From Brucellaceae bacterium (GTDB taxonomy: Bacteria; Pseudomonadota; Alphaproteobacteria; Rhizobiales; Rhizobiaceae), in the NCBI GenBank assembly GCA_020637775.1, contig JACKJV010000009.1, forward strand, positions 62,001 through 126,000: a stretch of DNA of 64,000 bases. The letters are read 5' to 3'. The notes below the pieces were generated by a model. That model did not search any database. It was not told the DNA's origin and worked only from the letters and a program-made list of their open reading frames with translations. The position numbers and the translations under genes are program-made. Below, piece after piece: positions 17,216 through 25,851 of this stretch (position 1 is the first letter of the stretch; the number at the start of each line of letters is the position of its first letter).

Positions 17216-18687
17216 CGGCCGCCCCCCCGCACCAGATGGGCCAGGCCACGGAAAGCCGACCCGTACTCGCCGCCTGAACGAAGGATGTCGTCAAAGGCGC
17301 GCACGGCGTCGTCATGGCCGCCAAGGGCGCGGAATTCGTCCCGCGTCATGGTGAATTCCAGCGGCGCCACGAGGGCGGGCGTCGGCACCGAACCGAAGGC
17401 GCGGGCCGGCAGGTCAAGCACGTCGGCCATGACCGTGATGCCGCCGCCCGGCCAGAGATAGGTGGCCGCCCCGCCAAATGTCACCCGCGTGCGCCCCTCG
17501 TGGACAGAGCGAGTCAGGCGAACCGGATTTCTCGTCACCCCGGAGCGAAGCGATCCACCAGCACCGCCCATGAACAGCACCGAGCACAATGCGGGTTCGC
17601 AATTCTCCGCGATCAATCGGACGGAAGGGGCCAGGGCCGCCGGCATGGGGCGCCGTTGCGGCTTCAGATCGTCGTCGAGGACGAAATAGGCCGCCTGTTC
17701 GCCGGTGGTGGAGACCATGAGCAGGGTGAGGCCCGGGCGCGCGCCTTTTTCCCGCTTCCAGTCTCCGAGGATCACCAGCGGATCCTCGATATTGGTGCCG
17801 CCCCAGCCAAGACCCGGTTCGGCAACGCGGAAATAGCGCCCCGGCGTGGACTTGCGGCCCTTGATGCGAATGCCGGTGTCCGGCCAGCCGATGACCTTGC
17901 CGGCTTGATGTTCCGAAACCACGCCGGTGATGTGGTCATCGACGACGACCACCTCGTCGACGAGGCCCAGCCATTGCGATGCGAACATTCCGATGGTGGC
18001 CGATCCGCACCCCACGCGCATGCGCGTTTCCGGCTTGCCATCGACCACGGGCGCAGCCCCGGCCTGAACGACCACCGTGGAGCCGCCATCGATGGCCAGT
18101 TCCGCCGCGTCCCCGTTGGCCAGGGCCAGCAAGGTTTCGCAGGTCACGCGGCCTTCCGGTTTTGTACCGCCGGTCAAATGATGCACACCGCCCAGCGACA
18201 GCATTTGCGACCCGTATTCCGAGGTCATCACATGGCCGATGGGCTCGCCATCCGCGCGCACCGTGGCGGCTTCCGGGCCCAGATGCCGGTCGGTGTCGAT
18301 CTTCACCTTCAGGCCGCAATAGGAAAAGATCGCCTCGGTCACGACGGTGACGACATCCGCGCCCTCGATCTGCCGGGAGACGATGAACGGTGCGGGCTTG
18401 AAATCGGGATAGGTCGTGCCCGCGCCGATGGCAGTGAGGAACCCGGCATCGTCGGAAAACAGTTCGCCGTTCCAGTCCTGGCCGTGGAATGGCGTCACCT
18501 CGTCGCCTGCGGCCAGCCGCCGGTCCAGCACCGTGACCGGATCGACGCGCACGATCCGGCCGCCCTCGTTGGCGTAGCGGTCACAGGCTCCGGCGCGCCC
18601 TTCGGCGATGTAGCACATGACAGGGCAGGCATCGCAGCGGATCTTTTCGCCCTGGGCGGTACTTGCGGTGGCTCTTTCACCCGTCAT
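17212..18687 (-). CDS. 6-hydroxynicotinate reductase-like iron-sulfur flavoprotein
   Basis: 491 aa from the ATG at 18687, preceded by GGGAGG; the frame is open further but without a better start. An N-terminal cysteine cluster CDACPVMCYI ... GACDRY (C-x2-C-x3-C plus a distal Cys) looks like an Fe-S site. The body matches the family named after Eubacterium barkeri Hnr, which reduces 6-hydroxynicotinate to 1,4,5,6-tetrahydro-6-oxonicotinate. A GGSLRSGVTRNP segment near the C-terminal third resembles, imperfectly, the (S/T)GAT flavinylation motif. It lies in one coupled operon with a molybdenum hydroxylase, beside pncA. Azorhizobium caulinodans is known to degrade nicotinate aerobically through this same tetrahydro-oxo intermediate, which supports the role. 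Substrate not proven. Confidence 0.78.
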   Translation of the reverse strand: MTGERATASTAQGEKIRCDACPVMCYIAEGRAGACDRYANEGGRIVRVDPVTVLDRRLAAGDEVTPFHGQDWNGELFSDDAGFLTAIGAGTTYPDFKPAPFIVSRQIEGADVVTVVTEAIFSYCGLKVKIDTDRHLGPEAATVRADGEPIGHVMTSEYGSQMLSLGGVHHLTGGTKPEGRVTCETLLALANGDAAELAIDGGSTVVVQAGAAPVVDGKPETRMRVGCGSATIGMFASQWLGLVDEVVVVDDHITGVVSEHQAGKVIGWPDTGIRIKGRKSTPGRYFRVAEPGLGWGGTNIEDPLVILGDWKREKGARPGLTLLMVSTTGEQAAYFVLDDDLKPQRRPMPAALAPSVRLIAENCEPALCSVLFMGGAGGSLRSGVTRNPVRLTRSVHEGRTRVTFGGAATYLWPGGGITVMADVLDLPARAFGSVPTPALVAPLEFTMTRDEFRALGGHDDAVRAFDDILRSGGEYGSAFRGLAHLVRGGGR

Positions 18688-21424
18688 GCGCCGCCTCCCT
18701 TGCCCGCAAGGCCGCACGCAAACGGTGCGGCAGGACCGGAACTCTTGTCATCCGGACTCCGGTGGCGTGGGCAATGGCATTGAGAATGGCAGGTGCGGTG
18801 GGAATCAGCACATGCTCGCCGAGTCCCTTGGCGCCCATCGGCCCTTCGGGGTCCGGTTTTTCAATCAGGATGGAGCGGATCTGCGGCATGTCCCCGGAAG
18901 TGGGGATCAGGTAGTCGTGCAGGTTCTCGGTGCGGCCGGGAATGTATTCCTCCATCAACGCCATGCCGAGCCCCTGGGCGATACCGCCCTCGATCTGGCC
19001 TTCGGCAAGCTGCGGATTGATGACGCGGCCAAGGTCGTGGGCGGCAAGGATACGCAGCACCCGCACCGTGCCAAGCGCCAGATCGACGTCCAGTTCGGCC
19101 ATCTGCGCCCCGTATCCGTAAATGGCATAGGGCTTGCCCTGGCCGTTCTCGTCCAGAGCCTCGGTCGGGGGATCGTAGCTCTCCTGCGCCGCCATCACAT
19201 ATCCATGATCGTCGGCGGGCAGCGCCGTCAGGTCGATATGACGGATGGCGGGGCCGTCGCGCAGCACCAGCCAGGTTCCCTCCAGGGCGATCGTGGCGCC
19301 GGGCCCCATGTTGCCGTGGCGCAGGATGATCTCACGCAGCGCCTTTCCGGCGAGAAGCGCCGCCTTGCCGGAAACGACGGTCTGGCGCGAGGCGGATGTC
19401 TTGCCGCAATCCGGTGTCAGGGCCGTATCCGGGCCGACGCGTTCGATCATGTCCAGCGGCACGCCGAGCGCGTCGGCGAAAATCTGGCTGATCACCGTGT
19501 TCGCCCCCTGGCCGATGTCGGTGGCACCCTGGTGAAGCACCAGCCGACCGTCCGGCGTGACACCTGCGCGCATGGTCGAGGGATTGGGCAGGGCTGTGTT
19601 GCCACAGCCATACCAGCACGACGCCACGCCGACACCGCGCTTGCGGCCGGTATTCGCGGCATTGAAAGCCCTTGCTTCGGCCAGGGCGCGTTGCCAGTCT
19701 CCCCTCAGCGCATCCAGGCATTCCGCGATGCCGGCGCCATGCATGGCCTGCCCGCAAACCGAGCGGTCGCCGTCGGCCAGCGCATTGAGCCGGCGGAAGT
19801 CCAGCCGGTCCATGCCGAGGCTGTTGGACAGTTCATCATACAGGCTTTCCTGCAGGATTGCCGCTTGAGGGACGCCGAACCCGCGAAACGCACCCGAAAT
19901 GGGGCCATTGGTATGAATGGCGCGCGCCTGGGCATGGTAATGGGGCGTCCGGTAGGGACCGGAGGCATGCACGGGTACGCGGGTGGCGACCGTCGGCCCC
20001 CAGCTTGCATAGGCGCCGGTGTTGAAATCGCCATCAAAGAGCATGCCGGTGATACGCCCTTCGGCATCGGTCCCGGCGGTGGCGGTCATTTTCGCGGGAT
20101 GGCGCTTCGTCGTCGACATCATCGATTCGCTTCGCGTGTAGACCATGCGGGCCGCCCGCCCGGTTTTCAGCGCGACAAGACCGATCAACGGCTGCAAGGA
20201 CACATCCAGCTTCGAGCCGAAGCCGCCGCCGGCAGTGGCAGGCAGAATGCGCACCTTCTCCTTCGGCAGGCCAAGAACCAGGGCCGTGTCCTCCTGGTCC
20301 ATCACGGGCGCCTGCGTGCAGGCCTGGATTTCCAGCACATCGCCGTTCATGCGCGCGAAGCCGGCTTCCGGCTCGATATAGGCATGTTCGACATAACCGG
20401 TTTCGACCGAGAGCGTGGCGCGATGTGCCGACGCGGCCAGCGCAGCATGCGGATCGCCGCATTTGACATTGCCGGTAATCAGCAGGTTTCCGACCCGCTC
20501 GTCATGCACAGGCGCGGCATCGGCCTGGCGGGCCGCATCGGTGTCGAGCGCCGGGGGAAGCGGTTCCCATTCAACCGGGAAATCCGAAAGGTCGAGACGG
20601 CGCATGGCATCCGCTTCGCCGGCGATGAGGGCAATTGCCTCACCGCGGAACCGGGCTTCCCGCTCCGCCAGGGCAGGCTGGTCGGCAAAGGGCGGGATGA
20701 CGCCGAAACGGTTCCGTCCGGGTATGTCGGCGGCCGTGAAGACGGCCACGATCCCGCGCCGCCTTTCTGTCCAGCGATCGATGTCGCCGAAGCGGAACCG
20801 TGCGCGATGATGCGGCGAGCGGATGGCGCGGACGAGAAGTGCATCCTCGGGCCACGCATCGGCGCCGAAAATCTCGCTGCCCAGCACTTTCGGCAAACCG
20901 TCGAGCCGGGGCAGACGCGCACCCACCGCCTGGCCCGCTTGCGGGCAGGGCGCTCCGTCGCCGCCGTCCCGCCAGGCATCGCAAATGGCGTCCACGATCT
21001 TGGCATAGCCGGTACAGCGGCACAGCACGCCGCCAATGACGTCCTCGGCCTGTTCGCGCGTCGGGCGTGGCGTTGCGGCCAGAAGCGCGGTCGCGGCCAT
21101 CAGCATGCCGGGCGTGCAGATGCCGCATTGCGCCGCCCCATGGCGCAGGAAAGCGTCTTGCAGCCGGTTCGCCGCGCCGTGGACAGACAGCCCTTCGACG
21201 GTCTCGACGGCACGTCCGGAAACCTGGGCCACCGGCGTCAGGCAGGCGCATGCGGGCGCACCGTCCAGCAGCACCGTGCAGGCGCCGCAATCGCCGGCGT
21301 CGCATCCCGACTTCGTGCCGGCAAGGCCGATCTCCTCGCGCAGGACATGGCTGAGCCGGGCATTGGGAGCCGCCGCGACCGAAAAGGGCTGGCCATTGAG
21401 CGTGAAGGCGAGCGCCGCCCTCAT
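18677..21424 (-). CDS. Xanthine dehydrogenase-family molybdenum hydroxylase, 2Fe-2S and molybdopterin domains fused (nicotinate hydroxylase candidate)
   Basis: 915 aa. Residues 1-150 form the small Fe-S subunit: a plant-type 2Fe-2S site (Cys41, 46, 49, 61) and a second site CGICTPG (100-103) with CRCTGY (135-137). From about 170 the large Mo subunit follows: GGGFGSKLDV, RSESMMSTTKRHP, SGAFRGFGVPQAA, GQGANTVISQIFAD, and the terminal GAKGLGEHVL that supplies the catalytic Glu. XDH-family enzymes hydroxylate N-heterocycles with water as the oxygen source. Downstream coupling to a 6-hydroxynicotinate-reductase-like gene and nearby pncA point to nicotinate C6-hydroxylation. The start overlaps the stop of the FAD-subunit gene (ATGA). 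Other purine or pyridine substrates are possible. Confidence 0.85.
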   Translation of the reverse strand: MRAALAFTLNGQPFSVAAAPNARLSHVLREEIGLAGTKSGCDAGDCGACTVLLDGAPACACLTPVAQVSGRAVETVEGLSVHGAANRLQDAFLRHGAAQCGICTPGMLMAATALLAATPRPTREQAEDVIGGVLCRCTGYAKIVDAICDAWRDGGDGAPCPQAGQAVGARLPRLDGLPKVLGSEIFGADAWPEDALLVRAIRSPHHRARFRFGDIDRWTERRRGIVAVFTAADIPGRNRFGVIPPFADQPALAEREARFRGEAIALIAGEADAMRRLDLSDFPVEWEPLPPALDTDAARQADAAPVHDERVGNLLITGNVKCGDPHAALAASAHRATLSVETGYVEHAYIEPEAGFARMNGDVLEIQACTQAPVMDQEDTALVLGLPKEKVRILPATAGGGFGSKLDVSLQPLIGLVALKTGRAARMVYTRSESMMSTTKRHPAKMTATAGTDAEGRITGMLFDGDFNTGAYASWGPTVATRVPVHASGPYRTPHYHAQARAIHTNGPISGAFRGFGVPQAAILQESLYDELSNSLGMDRLDFRRLNALADGDRSVCGQAMHGAGIAECLDALRGDWQRALAEARAFNAANTGRKRGVGVASCWYGCGNTALPNPSTMRAGVTPDGRLVLHQGATDIGQGANTVISQIFADALGVPLDMIERVGPDTALTPDCGKTSASRQTVVSGKAALLAGKALREIILRHGNMGPGATIALEGTWLVLRDGPAIRHIDLTALPADDHGYVMAAQESYDPPTEALDENGQGKPYAIYGYGAQMAELDVDLALGTVRVLRILAAHDLGRVINPQLAEGQIEGGIAQGLGMALMEEYIPGRTENLHDYLIPTSGDMPQIRSILIEKPDPEGPMGAKGLGEHVLIPTAPAILNAIAHATGVRMTRVPVLPHRLRAALRAREAAHDG

Positions 21425-22263
21425 GACGTTGCCTCCTGTCCCAGCACATCGAGTGCCCGCCGCAGCAATTCGCAGGCCGCCTCCAGCCTGTAGGCGCGGT
21501 CCGCCCGAATATCGTCAATGGGCGACAGTGACGAACAAAGCAGATCCGCCGTCACCGCTTCGGATGCCTCGTGTGGCAAAGCGCCGGCAAGTGCGGCCTC
21601 AAGCGCTGGCAGGCGGGTCGCCACCGGGCCGCAGGAGCCGACCGACACGGCGGCGTCACGGATCCGGCCGCCTTCGAGGGTCAGTCGCGCGGCGACCATG
21701 GCGATGGAAATGAGCAGGTGCTTGCGCGCACCGAGCTTGAGGAAATGCGCGCGCCCCTGCGCGGCTGCGTCCGGAATCAGGATGGCCGTCAGCATTTCGC
21801 CAGCCTGCAACGCTGTCTGCCGTGGACCGGTCAGGAACGCGGCCAGCGGCAAGGTACGGATTCCGGCCGCAGACGCGATCTCGACCCCGGCATCGAGGAC
21901 CAGCAGAGGCGGAACGCCATCGGCCGCCGGCGAGGCGTTGCACAGGTTGCCGCCAATGGTCGCGGATGTCTGGATCTGGCTGGAGCCGACCTCACGTGCC
22001 GCCAGCTTCAGCGCATCGAAGGCCGGCGGCAGATCGGCGGCAATGATGCTGCGCCAGCTTGCAGCCGCGCCGATGCGCCAGCCATGCGCGCCATGGCCGA
22101 TCGCCTTGAGTTCCGCGATCGCGGTGACATCGACCACAGGCCACGGCAGTTCCTGGTTTTGCGTGAGTGTGAAGAGATCGGTGCAGCCCGCGGCGACGCG
22201 GCCCTCATGGGAGGCCAGCCAGTCCAGGGCTTCGCCCAGCGTATCGGGTCTCACATACGTCAC
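21421..22263 (-). CDS. Molybdenum hydroxylase FAD-binding (medium) subunit
   Basis: 280 aa. VAAGCTDLFT and SATIGGNLCNASPAADGVPP are the two FAD-contact motifs of the CoxM/XDH medium subunit, and PLLVLDAGVEI and the CO-dehydrogenase-type C-terminal domain follow. Start is a GTG at 22263 with GAGGAG about 13 bases upstream; no ATG gives a longer product. It passes electrons from the Fe-S sites to NAD or another acceptor. It is the first gene of the five-gene operon that runs down to 15772. Confidence 0.88.
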   Translation of the reverse strand: MTYVRPDTLGEALDWLASHEGRVAAGCTDLFTLTQNQELPWPVVDVTAIAELKAIGHGAHGWRIGAAASWRSIIAADLPPAFDALKLAAREVGSSQIQTSATIGGNLCNASPAADGVPPLLVLDAGVEIASAAGIRTLPLAAFLTGPRQTALQAGEMLTAILIPDAAAQGRAHFLKLGARKHLLISIAMVAARLTLEGGRIRDAAVSVGSCGPVATRLPALEAALAGALPHEASEAVTADLLCSSLSPIDDIRADRAYRLEAACELLRRALDVLGQEATS

Positions 22264-22295
22264 GGACCGTCAGCCTCTCCTCTCGCTGCGCCCCT

Positions 22296-22314
22296 ATTAT
22301 CATTTGTATGCAAA
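22296..22314 (-). promoter_or_regulatory. Candidate -10 and MarR-type operator in the nic-like divergent promoter
   Basis: On the minus strand GATAAT (22296-22301) is a 5/6 match to the -10 box. Just upstream in the spacer lies TTTGCATACAAA (22303-22314; TTTG-4-CAAA dyad), which reads TTTGTATGCAAA on the plus strand. Related copies occur at 29687-29698 (11 of 12 bases) and 26802-26813 (9 of 12). Its place between marR and the operon makes it a likely target of that regulator. Confidence 0.5.
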
Positions 22315-22351
22315 CGGATTTTGCGCTTGCGCCAAGGAGGTGTCAACCGCA

Positions 22352-22858
22352 ATGATCGACTGGCAACATGCGCGAAACCAGGGGACGATGCCCGTGAAGG
22401 ACGGCAAACCGGATCAGGCCTACCGGCTGGATAAGCAGATCGGCTTCATCCTACGTAAGGCCAGTCAACGGCATCTGGCCATTTTCGCCACCGGGATCGG
22501 TGACCTGACGCCGACGCAGTTCGCCGCGCTGGCCAAGTTGCATGAATGCGGCCCGCTGTCGCAGATCGATCTTGGCCGCCAGACCGCCATGGATGCAGCC
22601 ACGATCAAGGGCGTGATCGACCGTTTGCGTGAACGCGGGCTCGTGGTGACGATCGCCGACAAGCGCGACCGGCGCCGGCTGATCGTCGATTTAGCCGAAG
22701 CGGGACGTGCGCTGTTTGCCGCGCGCGTGGATGCCGCCCGCGCCATCACCCGGGCAACGCTGGAGCCGCTTGACGCGCCGGAGCAGCAGATGCTTCTGGC
22801 ATTGCTGGCCCGTATGGCCGAAGGCCGGGAAAACGAACCAGGAAACGGAGGCAAATGA
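22352..22858 (+). CDS. MarR family transcriptional regulator (NicR-like position)
   Basis: 168 aa with an ideal AAGGAGGT ribosome site at 22335-22342. The winged-helix region reads LTPTQFAALAKLHECGPLSQIDLGRQTAMDAATIKGVIDRLRERG, followed by DKRDRRRLIVDL, the MarR wing. It is divergent from the molybdenum hydroxylase operon and translationally coupled to pncA, so it likely represses both units and responds to a pyridine intermediate, as NicR responds to 6-hydroxynicotinate in Pseudomonas putida. Orthology to NicR is not shown; the role is inferred from position and from the shared dyad at three promoters. Confidence 0.88.
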   Translation: MIDWQHARNQGTMPVKDGKPDQAYRLDKQIGFILRKASQRHLAIFATGIGDLTPTQFAALAKLHECGPLSQIDLGRQTAMDAATIKGVIDRLRERGLVVTIADKRDRRRLIVDLAEAGRALFAARVDAARAITRATLEPLDAPEQQMLLALLARMAEGRENEPGNGGK

Positions 22859-23490
22859 TGGCCACGCAAGGAAAATCCGCCGATACGGCGCTTCTGATGA
22901 TCGACATACAGAACGATTTCTGTCCGGGCGGCGCCCTGGCTGTCGGCGAAGGCGATCATGTCGTTCCGGTCGTCAACGGCTTGCAGGACCGCTTTGCCGT
23001 GCGCGTGCTGACGCAGGACTGGCACCCGGCCGATCATGCCTCCTTTGCCGCCAATCACGACGGCGCGGACCCGTTTTCCCTGACCGAAATGGCCTATGGG
23101 CCGCAGGTTCTCTGGCCGGTTCATTGCGTGCAGGGCAGCGACGGGGCGGCGTTTCACCGCGACCTGAGAACCGATACCGCCGACCTTGTCATCCGCAAGG
23201 GTTTTCGCGCGGCCATAGACAGCTATTCCGCCTTCTATGAAAACGACAAGACGACGCGTACGGGGCTTGCCGGCTACCTGCGCGACCGTGGCGTCTCGCA
23301 CGTCGTGCTGACCGGTCTGGCAACGGATTTCTGCGTCTACTACTCGGCTATCGACGCGGTGCGCGACGGCTTTGCCGCCACGCTTGTCACCGATGCCTGC
23401 CGCGCCATCGACATGGACGGATCGCTTGCCGCAGCCATGCAGGACATGAAGGACAAAGGCGTGCGGATCACGACCAGCACGGACCTTTAG
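22858..23490 (+). CDS. pncA: Nicotinamidase (pyrazinamidase)
   Basis: 210 aa. LLMIDIQNDFCPGGALAV carries the catalytic Asp; TQDWHPADHASFA supplies metal-binding Asp and His residues; VIRKGF has the catalytic Lys; and VLTGLATDFCVYYSAIDA holds the nucleophilic Cys. The enzyme hydrolyses nicotinamide to nicotinate and ammonia. GGAGG at 22847-22851 is spaced better for the ATG at 22858 than for that at 22855. The ATG shares one base with the marR stop. Pairing with a MarR gene and a nicotinate-type hydroxylase suggests it feeds catabolism here in addition to, or in place of, NAD salvage. Confidence 0.93.
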   Translation: MATQGKSADTALLMIDIQNDFCPGGALAVGEGDHVVPVVNGLQDRFAVRVLTQDWHPADHASFAANHDGADPFSLTEMAYGPQVLWPVHCVQGSDGAAFHRDLRTDTADLVIRKGFRAAIDSYSAFYENDKTTRTGLAGYLRDRGVSHVVLTGLATDFCVYYSAIDAVRDGFAATLVTDACRAIDMDGSLAAAMQDMKDKGVRITTSTDL

Positions 23491-23499
23491 CCGTCACGC

Positions 23500-24195
23500 T
23501 CAAACCCCGACATAGCGCTCGACGAGTCCGTGGTCGGCACGCAGGACACCGGCGGCGATCACATCGCGCACATGCCCGTTTTCGAGGAAGGCGACCCGGT
23601 CGGCAATTTCGAGCACCGCATCCACACGCTGCTCGACCAGCAGGATGGCCACGCCCTGCGCCTTCATCGCCACGATCACATCGCGGATGAGGTCGATCAT
23701 GGAAGGCTGGAGGCCCTCGGTCGGCTCGTCCAGCAGCAGGACCGAAGGTTCGATGCACAGCGCCCGGGCCGTCGCCAGCATCTGCTGTTCGCCGCCTGAC
23801 AAGGTTCCCGCGCGCTGGCGGTAACGCTCGCGCAGGCGCGGAAACATGGCGAGCACCCGGTCCCGCGTATCCGCGCCATTGCCGCGCACCATCAGTCCGA
23901 CGTCCAGGTTCTCGGCCACCGTCAGTTCCGAAAACAGGCGCCGCCCCTGCGGGATGTATCCGATCCCGCGTTTGGGCACCTCATGGGCCGGCAAGGCCGA
24001 CAGGGTCTCGCCATCCAGGCGCACCGCGCCGCCGGTCAGCGGCAACAGGCCCATGATGGCCTTCATGGCCGATGTCTTGCCCGCGCCGTTCCGCCCCAGC
24101 AGGCAGAGTATCTCACCGGAGGAAACGGCAAAGGAAACCCCGTGCAGCACCGGGGCCGCGCCATAGGCGGCGCGTATGGCGTCGAGTTCAAGCAT
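23500..24195 (-). CDS. livF: Branched-chain-type (HAAT) ABC transporter ATP-binding protein LivF
   Basis: 231 aa. Walker A GRNGAGKT, signature LSGGEQQM, Walker B VLLLDEPTEGLQP, and the LivF hallmark RGIGYIPQGRRLFSELTV. Last gene of the minus-strand importer operon; it overlaps livG by 8 bp and converges on pncA with 9 bp between. HAAT importers often carry amino acids, but also aromatic acids, urea or amides. Its place inside the heterocycle cluster suggests uptake of nicotinamide/nicotinate or a related ring compound. Confidence 0.92.
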   Translation of the reverse strand: MLELDAIRAAYGAAPVLHGVSFAVSSGEILCLLGRNGAGKTSAMKAIMGLLPLTGGAVRLDGETLSALPAHEVPKRGIGYIPQGRRLFSELTVAENLDVGLMVRGNGADTRDRVLAMFPRLRERYRQRAGTLSGGEQQMLATARALCIEPSVLLLDEPTEGLQPSMIDLIRDVIVAMKAQGVAILLVEQRVDAVLEIADRVAFLENGHVRDVIAAGVLRADHGLVERYVGV

Positions 24196-24919
24196 GGGTC
24201 GTCCCCAGATAGGCTTCCTGCACCGCCCGGTTGGCGCGGATCGAATCGGGCGGGCCCTCGGCCAGAACTTCGCCGAAGTTCAGCACCGTGATGAACTCGG
24301 CCAGTTCCATGACAACGCCCATGTTGTGCTCGATGAGCAGGATCGTCGTATCCGCGGACACGGTGCGGATGAGCGCGTTGAACTCGCCGATTTCGCCATC
24401 GGAGAGCCCTTGCGTCGGCTCATCGAGGATCAGGAGGCGGGGCGCCTGTGCCAGGCCCATGGCAATTTCGGTCAGGCGCTGGTGCCCGTAGGACAGATCG
24501 CCGGCCAGTTGCCCGGCCCGGGCGGACAGGCCGACGCGGGAAAGCGCCTGCTCCACGGCATGGCTTGCGGCTGCCCGGTCGTGACCGGAGCGCCGGCGCG
24601 CGGCCAGGGCGATGTTTTCCCGCAGCGTCAGCTTCGGGAAGACGGAGGTGATCTGGAATGTGTAGGCCATGCCGGCCTGGATGCGCTTGTGGGCGGGCAG
24701 GGCGGTGATGTCGCGGCCTTCAAAGGAGACCGTGCCCTCGTCTGCGGGAATCCGTCCGCACAGAAGCGACACGAACGTGGTCTTGCCGGCCCCGTTCGGG
24801 CCGATCAGCGCGCGGATCTGCCCTTCGGGAAGATCGAAGTCCACGGCATGCACCGCACGCAGGCCGCCGAAGCTCTTCGATACCCCGCGCGTGGACAGGA
24901 GCGGCGTCACGGCAGCCAT
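24188..24919 (-). CDS. livG: Branched-chain-type ABC transporter ATP-binding protein LivG
   Basis: 243 aa from the ATG at 24919. Walker A GPNGAGKT, signature LSYGHQRLTEIAM (the LivG variant), Walker B LLILDEPTQGLS and the C-terminal extension AVQEAYLGT that marks LivG. The gene starts inside the 3' end of livM (13-bp overlap) and ends inside livF. The frame is open further upstream, but that part overlaps livM and is not conserved. Confidence 0.92.
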   Translation of the reverse strand: MAAVTPLLSTRGVSKSFGGLRAVHAVDFDLPEGQIRALIGPNGAGKTTFVSLLCGRIPADEGTVSFEGRDITALPAHKRIQAGMAYTFQITSVFPKLTLRENIALAARRRSGHDRAAASHAVEQALSRVGLSARAGQLAGDLSYGHQRLTEIAMGLAQAPRLLILDEPTQGLSDGEIGEFNALIRTVSADTTILLIEHNMGVVMELAEFITVLNFGEVLAEGPPDSIRANRAVQEAYLGTTHA

Positions 24920-25851
24920 GGCGCCATCCTCTTGCGCAGCGTGCCGGCAAGGCCTTGCGGCGCGAACAGCGTGAGCAGCACGAGGGCCGCGCCGGCCAGC
25001 AGCATGTAGGCCGTGGTCACGCTGCTGGTCAGGTCGATCAGGTAAAACATGAACAGCGTTCCGACAAAGGGACCGATGATCGTTCCCGCCCCGCCCAGCA
25101 ACACCCACAAGAGCGGCAGGATGGAATATTGCACGGCTGCGAAACTGGCGCCGGCATAGCCGAACAGCAGGCCATAGGCCGCGCCGGACGCCGTCGAAAT
25201 GGTGCCCGAAACGATGACCGCGCCCAACTTGTGGGCAAACACGTCATAGCCCAGCATGCGCGTGCGTTCCTCGTTTTCGCGGATGGCGACCAGCACCCGC
25301 CCGAACGGCGCCTGCACCAGCCGCGACGTGGCCAGGAGAACGATGGCAAACAGGATCAGGGCTGCGAAATAGCGGTTGTCGGCATTCGAAAGGTCGATGC
25401 CGAACAGGACGCGGTCCGCGGGCTGGATGACGAACCCTTCATCGCCCCGTGTCCAGGGCGTGAAATAGAGGATGGTCAGGAAAACCGCCTGCGAGAACAT
25501 CAGCGTGACGATCATGAAGGCGACACCGGTGGTGCGCAGCGCCAGGAAACCAACCGCCGCCGACAGCGCGACGCCCGCCAGCAGCCCCGCGGCCAGGGCT
25601 GGCGCGGCGGCAAGATCGAGATGCTGGACCGTCAGCCCCATGCCATACATGCCCGCGGCAAAGAACATGGCATGGCCAAGGCTCAGAAGGCCGCAATAGC
25701 CGAACAGGACATTGTAGCCCATGGCATAGACAGCCAGCACCATGATGCGCGCCAGATTGCCCTGATGGTATTCCGGGAGTGCGAAATGCGCCAGCACAAG
25801 CGCTGCGACCAGCCCGCCATGCAGGAGGAAAGCCTTGAGAGCGAGGTTCAT
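24907..25851 (-). CDS. livM: Branched-chain-type ABC transporter permease LivM
   Basis: 314 aa from the ATG at 25851, which overlaps the livH stop (ATGA). Eight to ten hydrophobic segments; MGYNVLFGYCGLLSLGHAMFFAAGMY is the first conserved LivM helix pair, AIRENEERTRMLGYD the EAA-like coupling loop, and AGASFAAVQYSI with GGAGTIIGPFVG the C-terminal motifs. Forms the inner-membrane channel with LivH. Confidence 0.92.
   Translation of the reverse strand: MNLALKAFLLHGGLVAALVLAHFALPEYHQGNLARIMVLAVYAMGYNVLFGYCGLLSLGHAMFFAAGMYGMGLTVQHLDLAAAPALAAGLLAGVALSAAVGFLALRTTGVAFMIVTLMFSQAVFLTILYFTPWTRGDEGFVIQPADRVLFGIDLSNADNRYFAALILFAIVLLATSRLVQAPFGRVLVAIRENEERTRMLGYDVFAHKLGAVIVSGTISTASGAAYGLLFGYAGASFAAVQYSILPLLWVLLGGAGTIIGPFVGTLFMFYLIDLTSSVTTAYMLLAGAALVLLTLFAPQGLAGTLRKRMAPWLP

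Noticed and set aside
18617..21493. A 958-codon open frame on the plus strand opposite the Mo-hydroxylase gene
   Set aside because: It is the antisense of a conserved gene, its product is Arg/Gly/His-rich without family motifs, and such mirror frames are common in GC-rich DNA.
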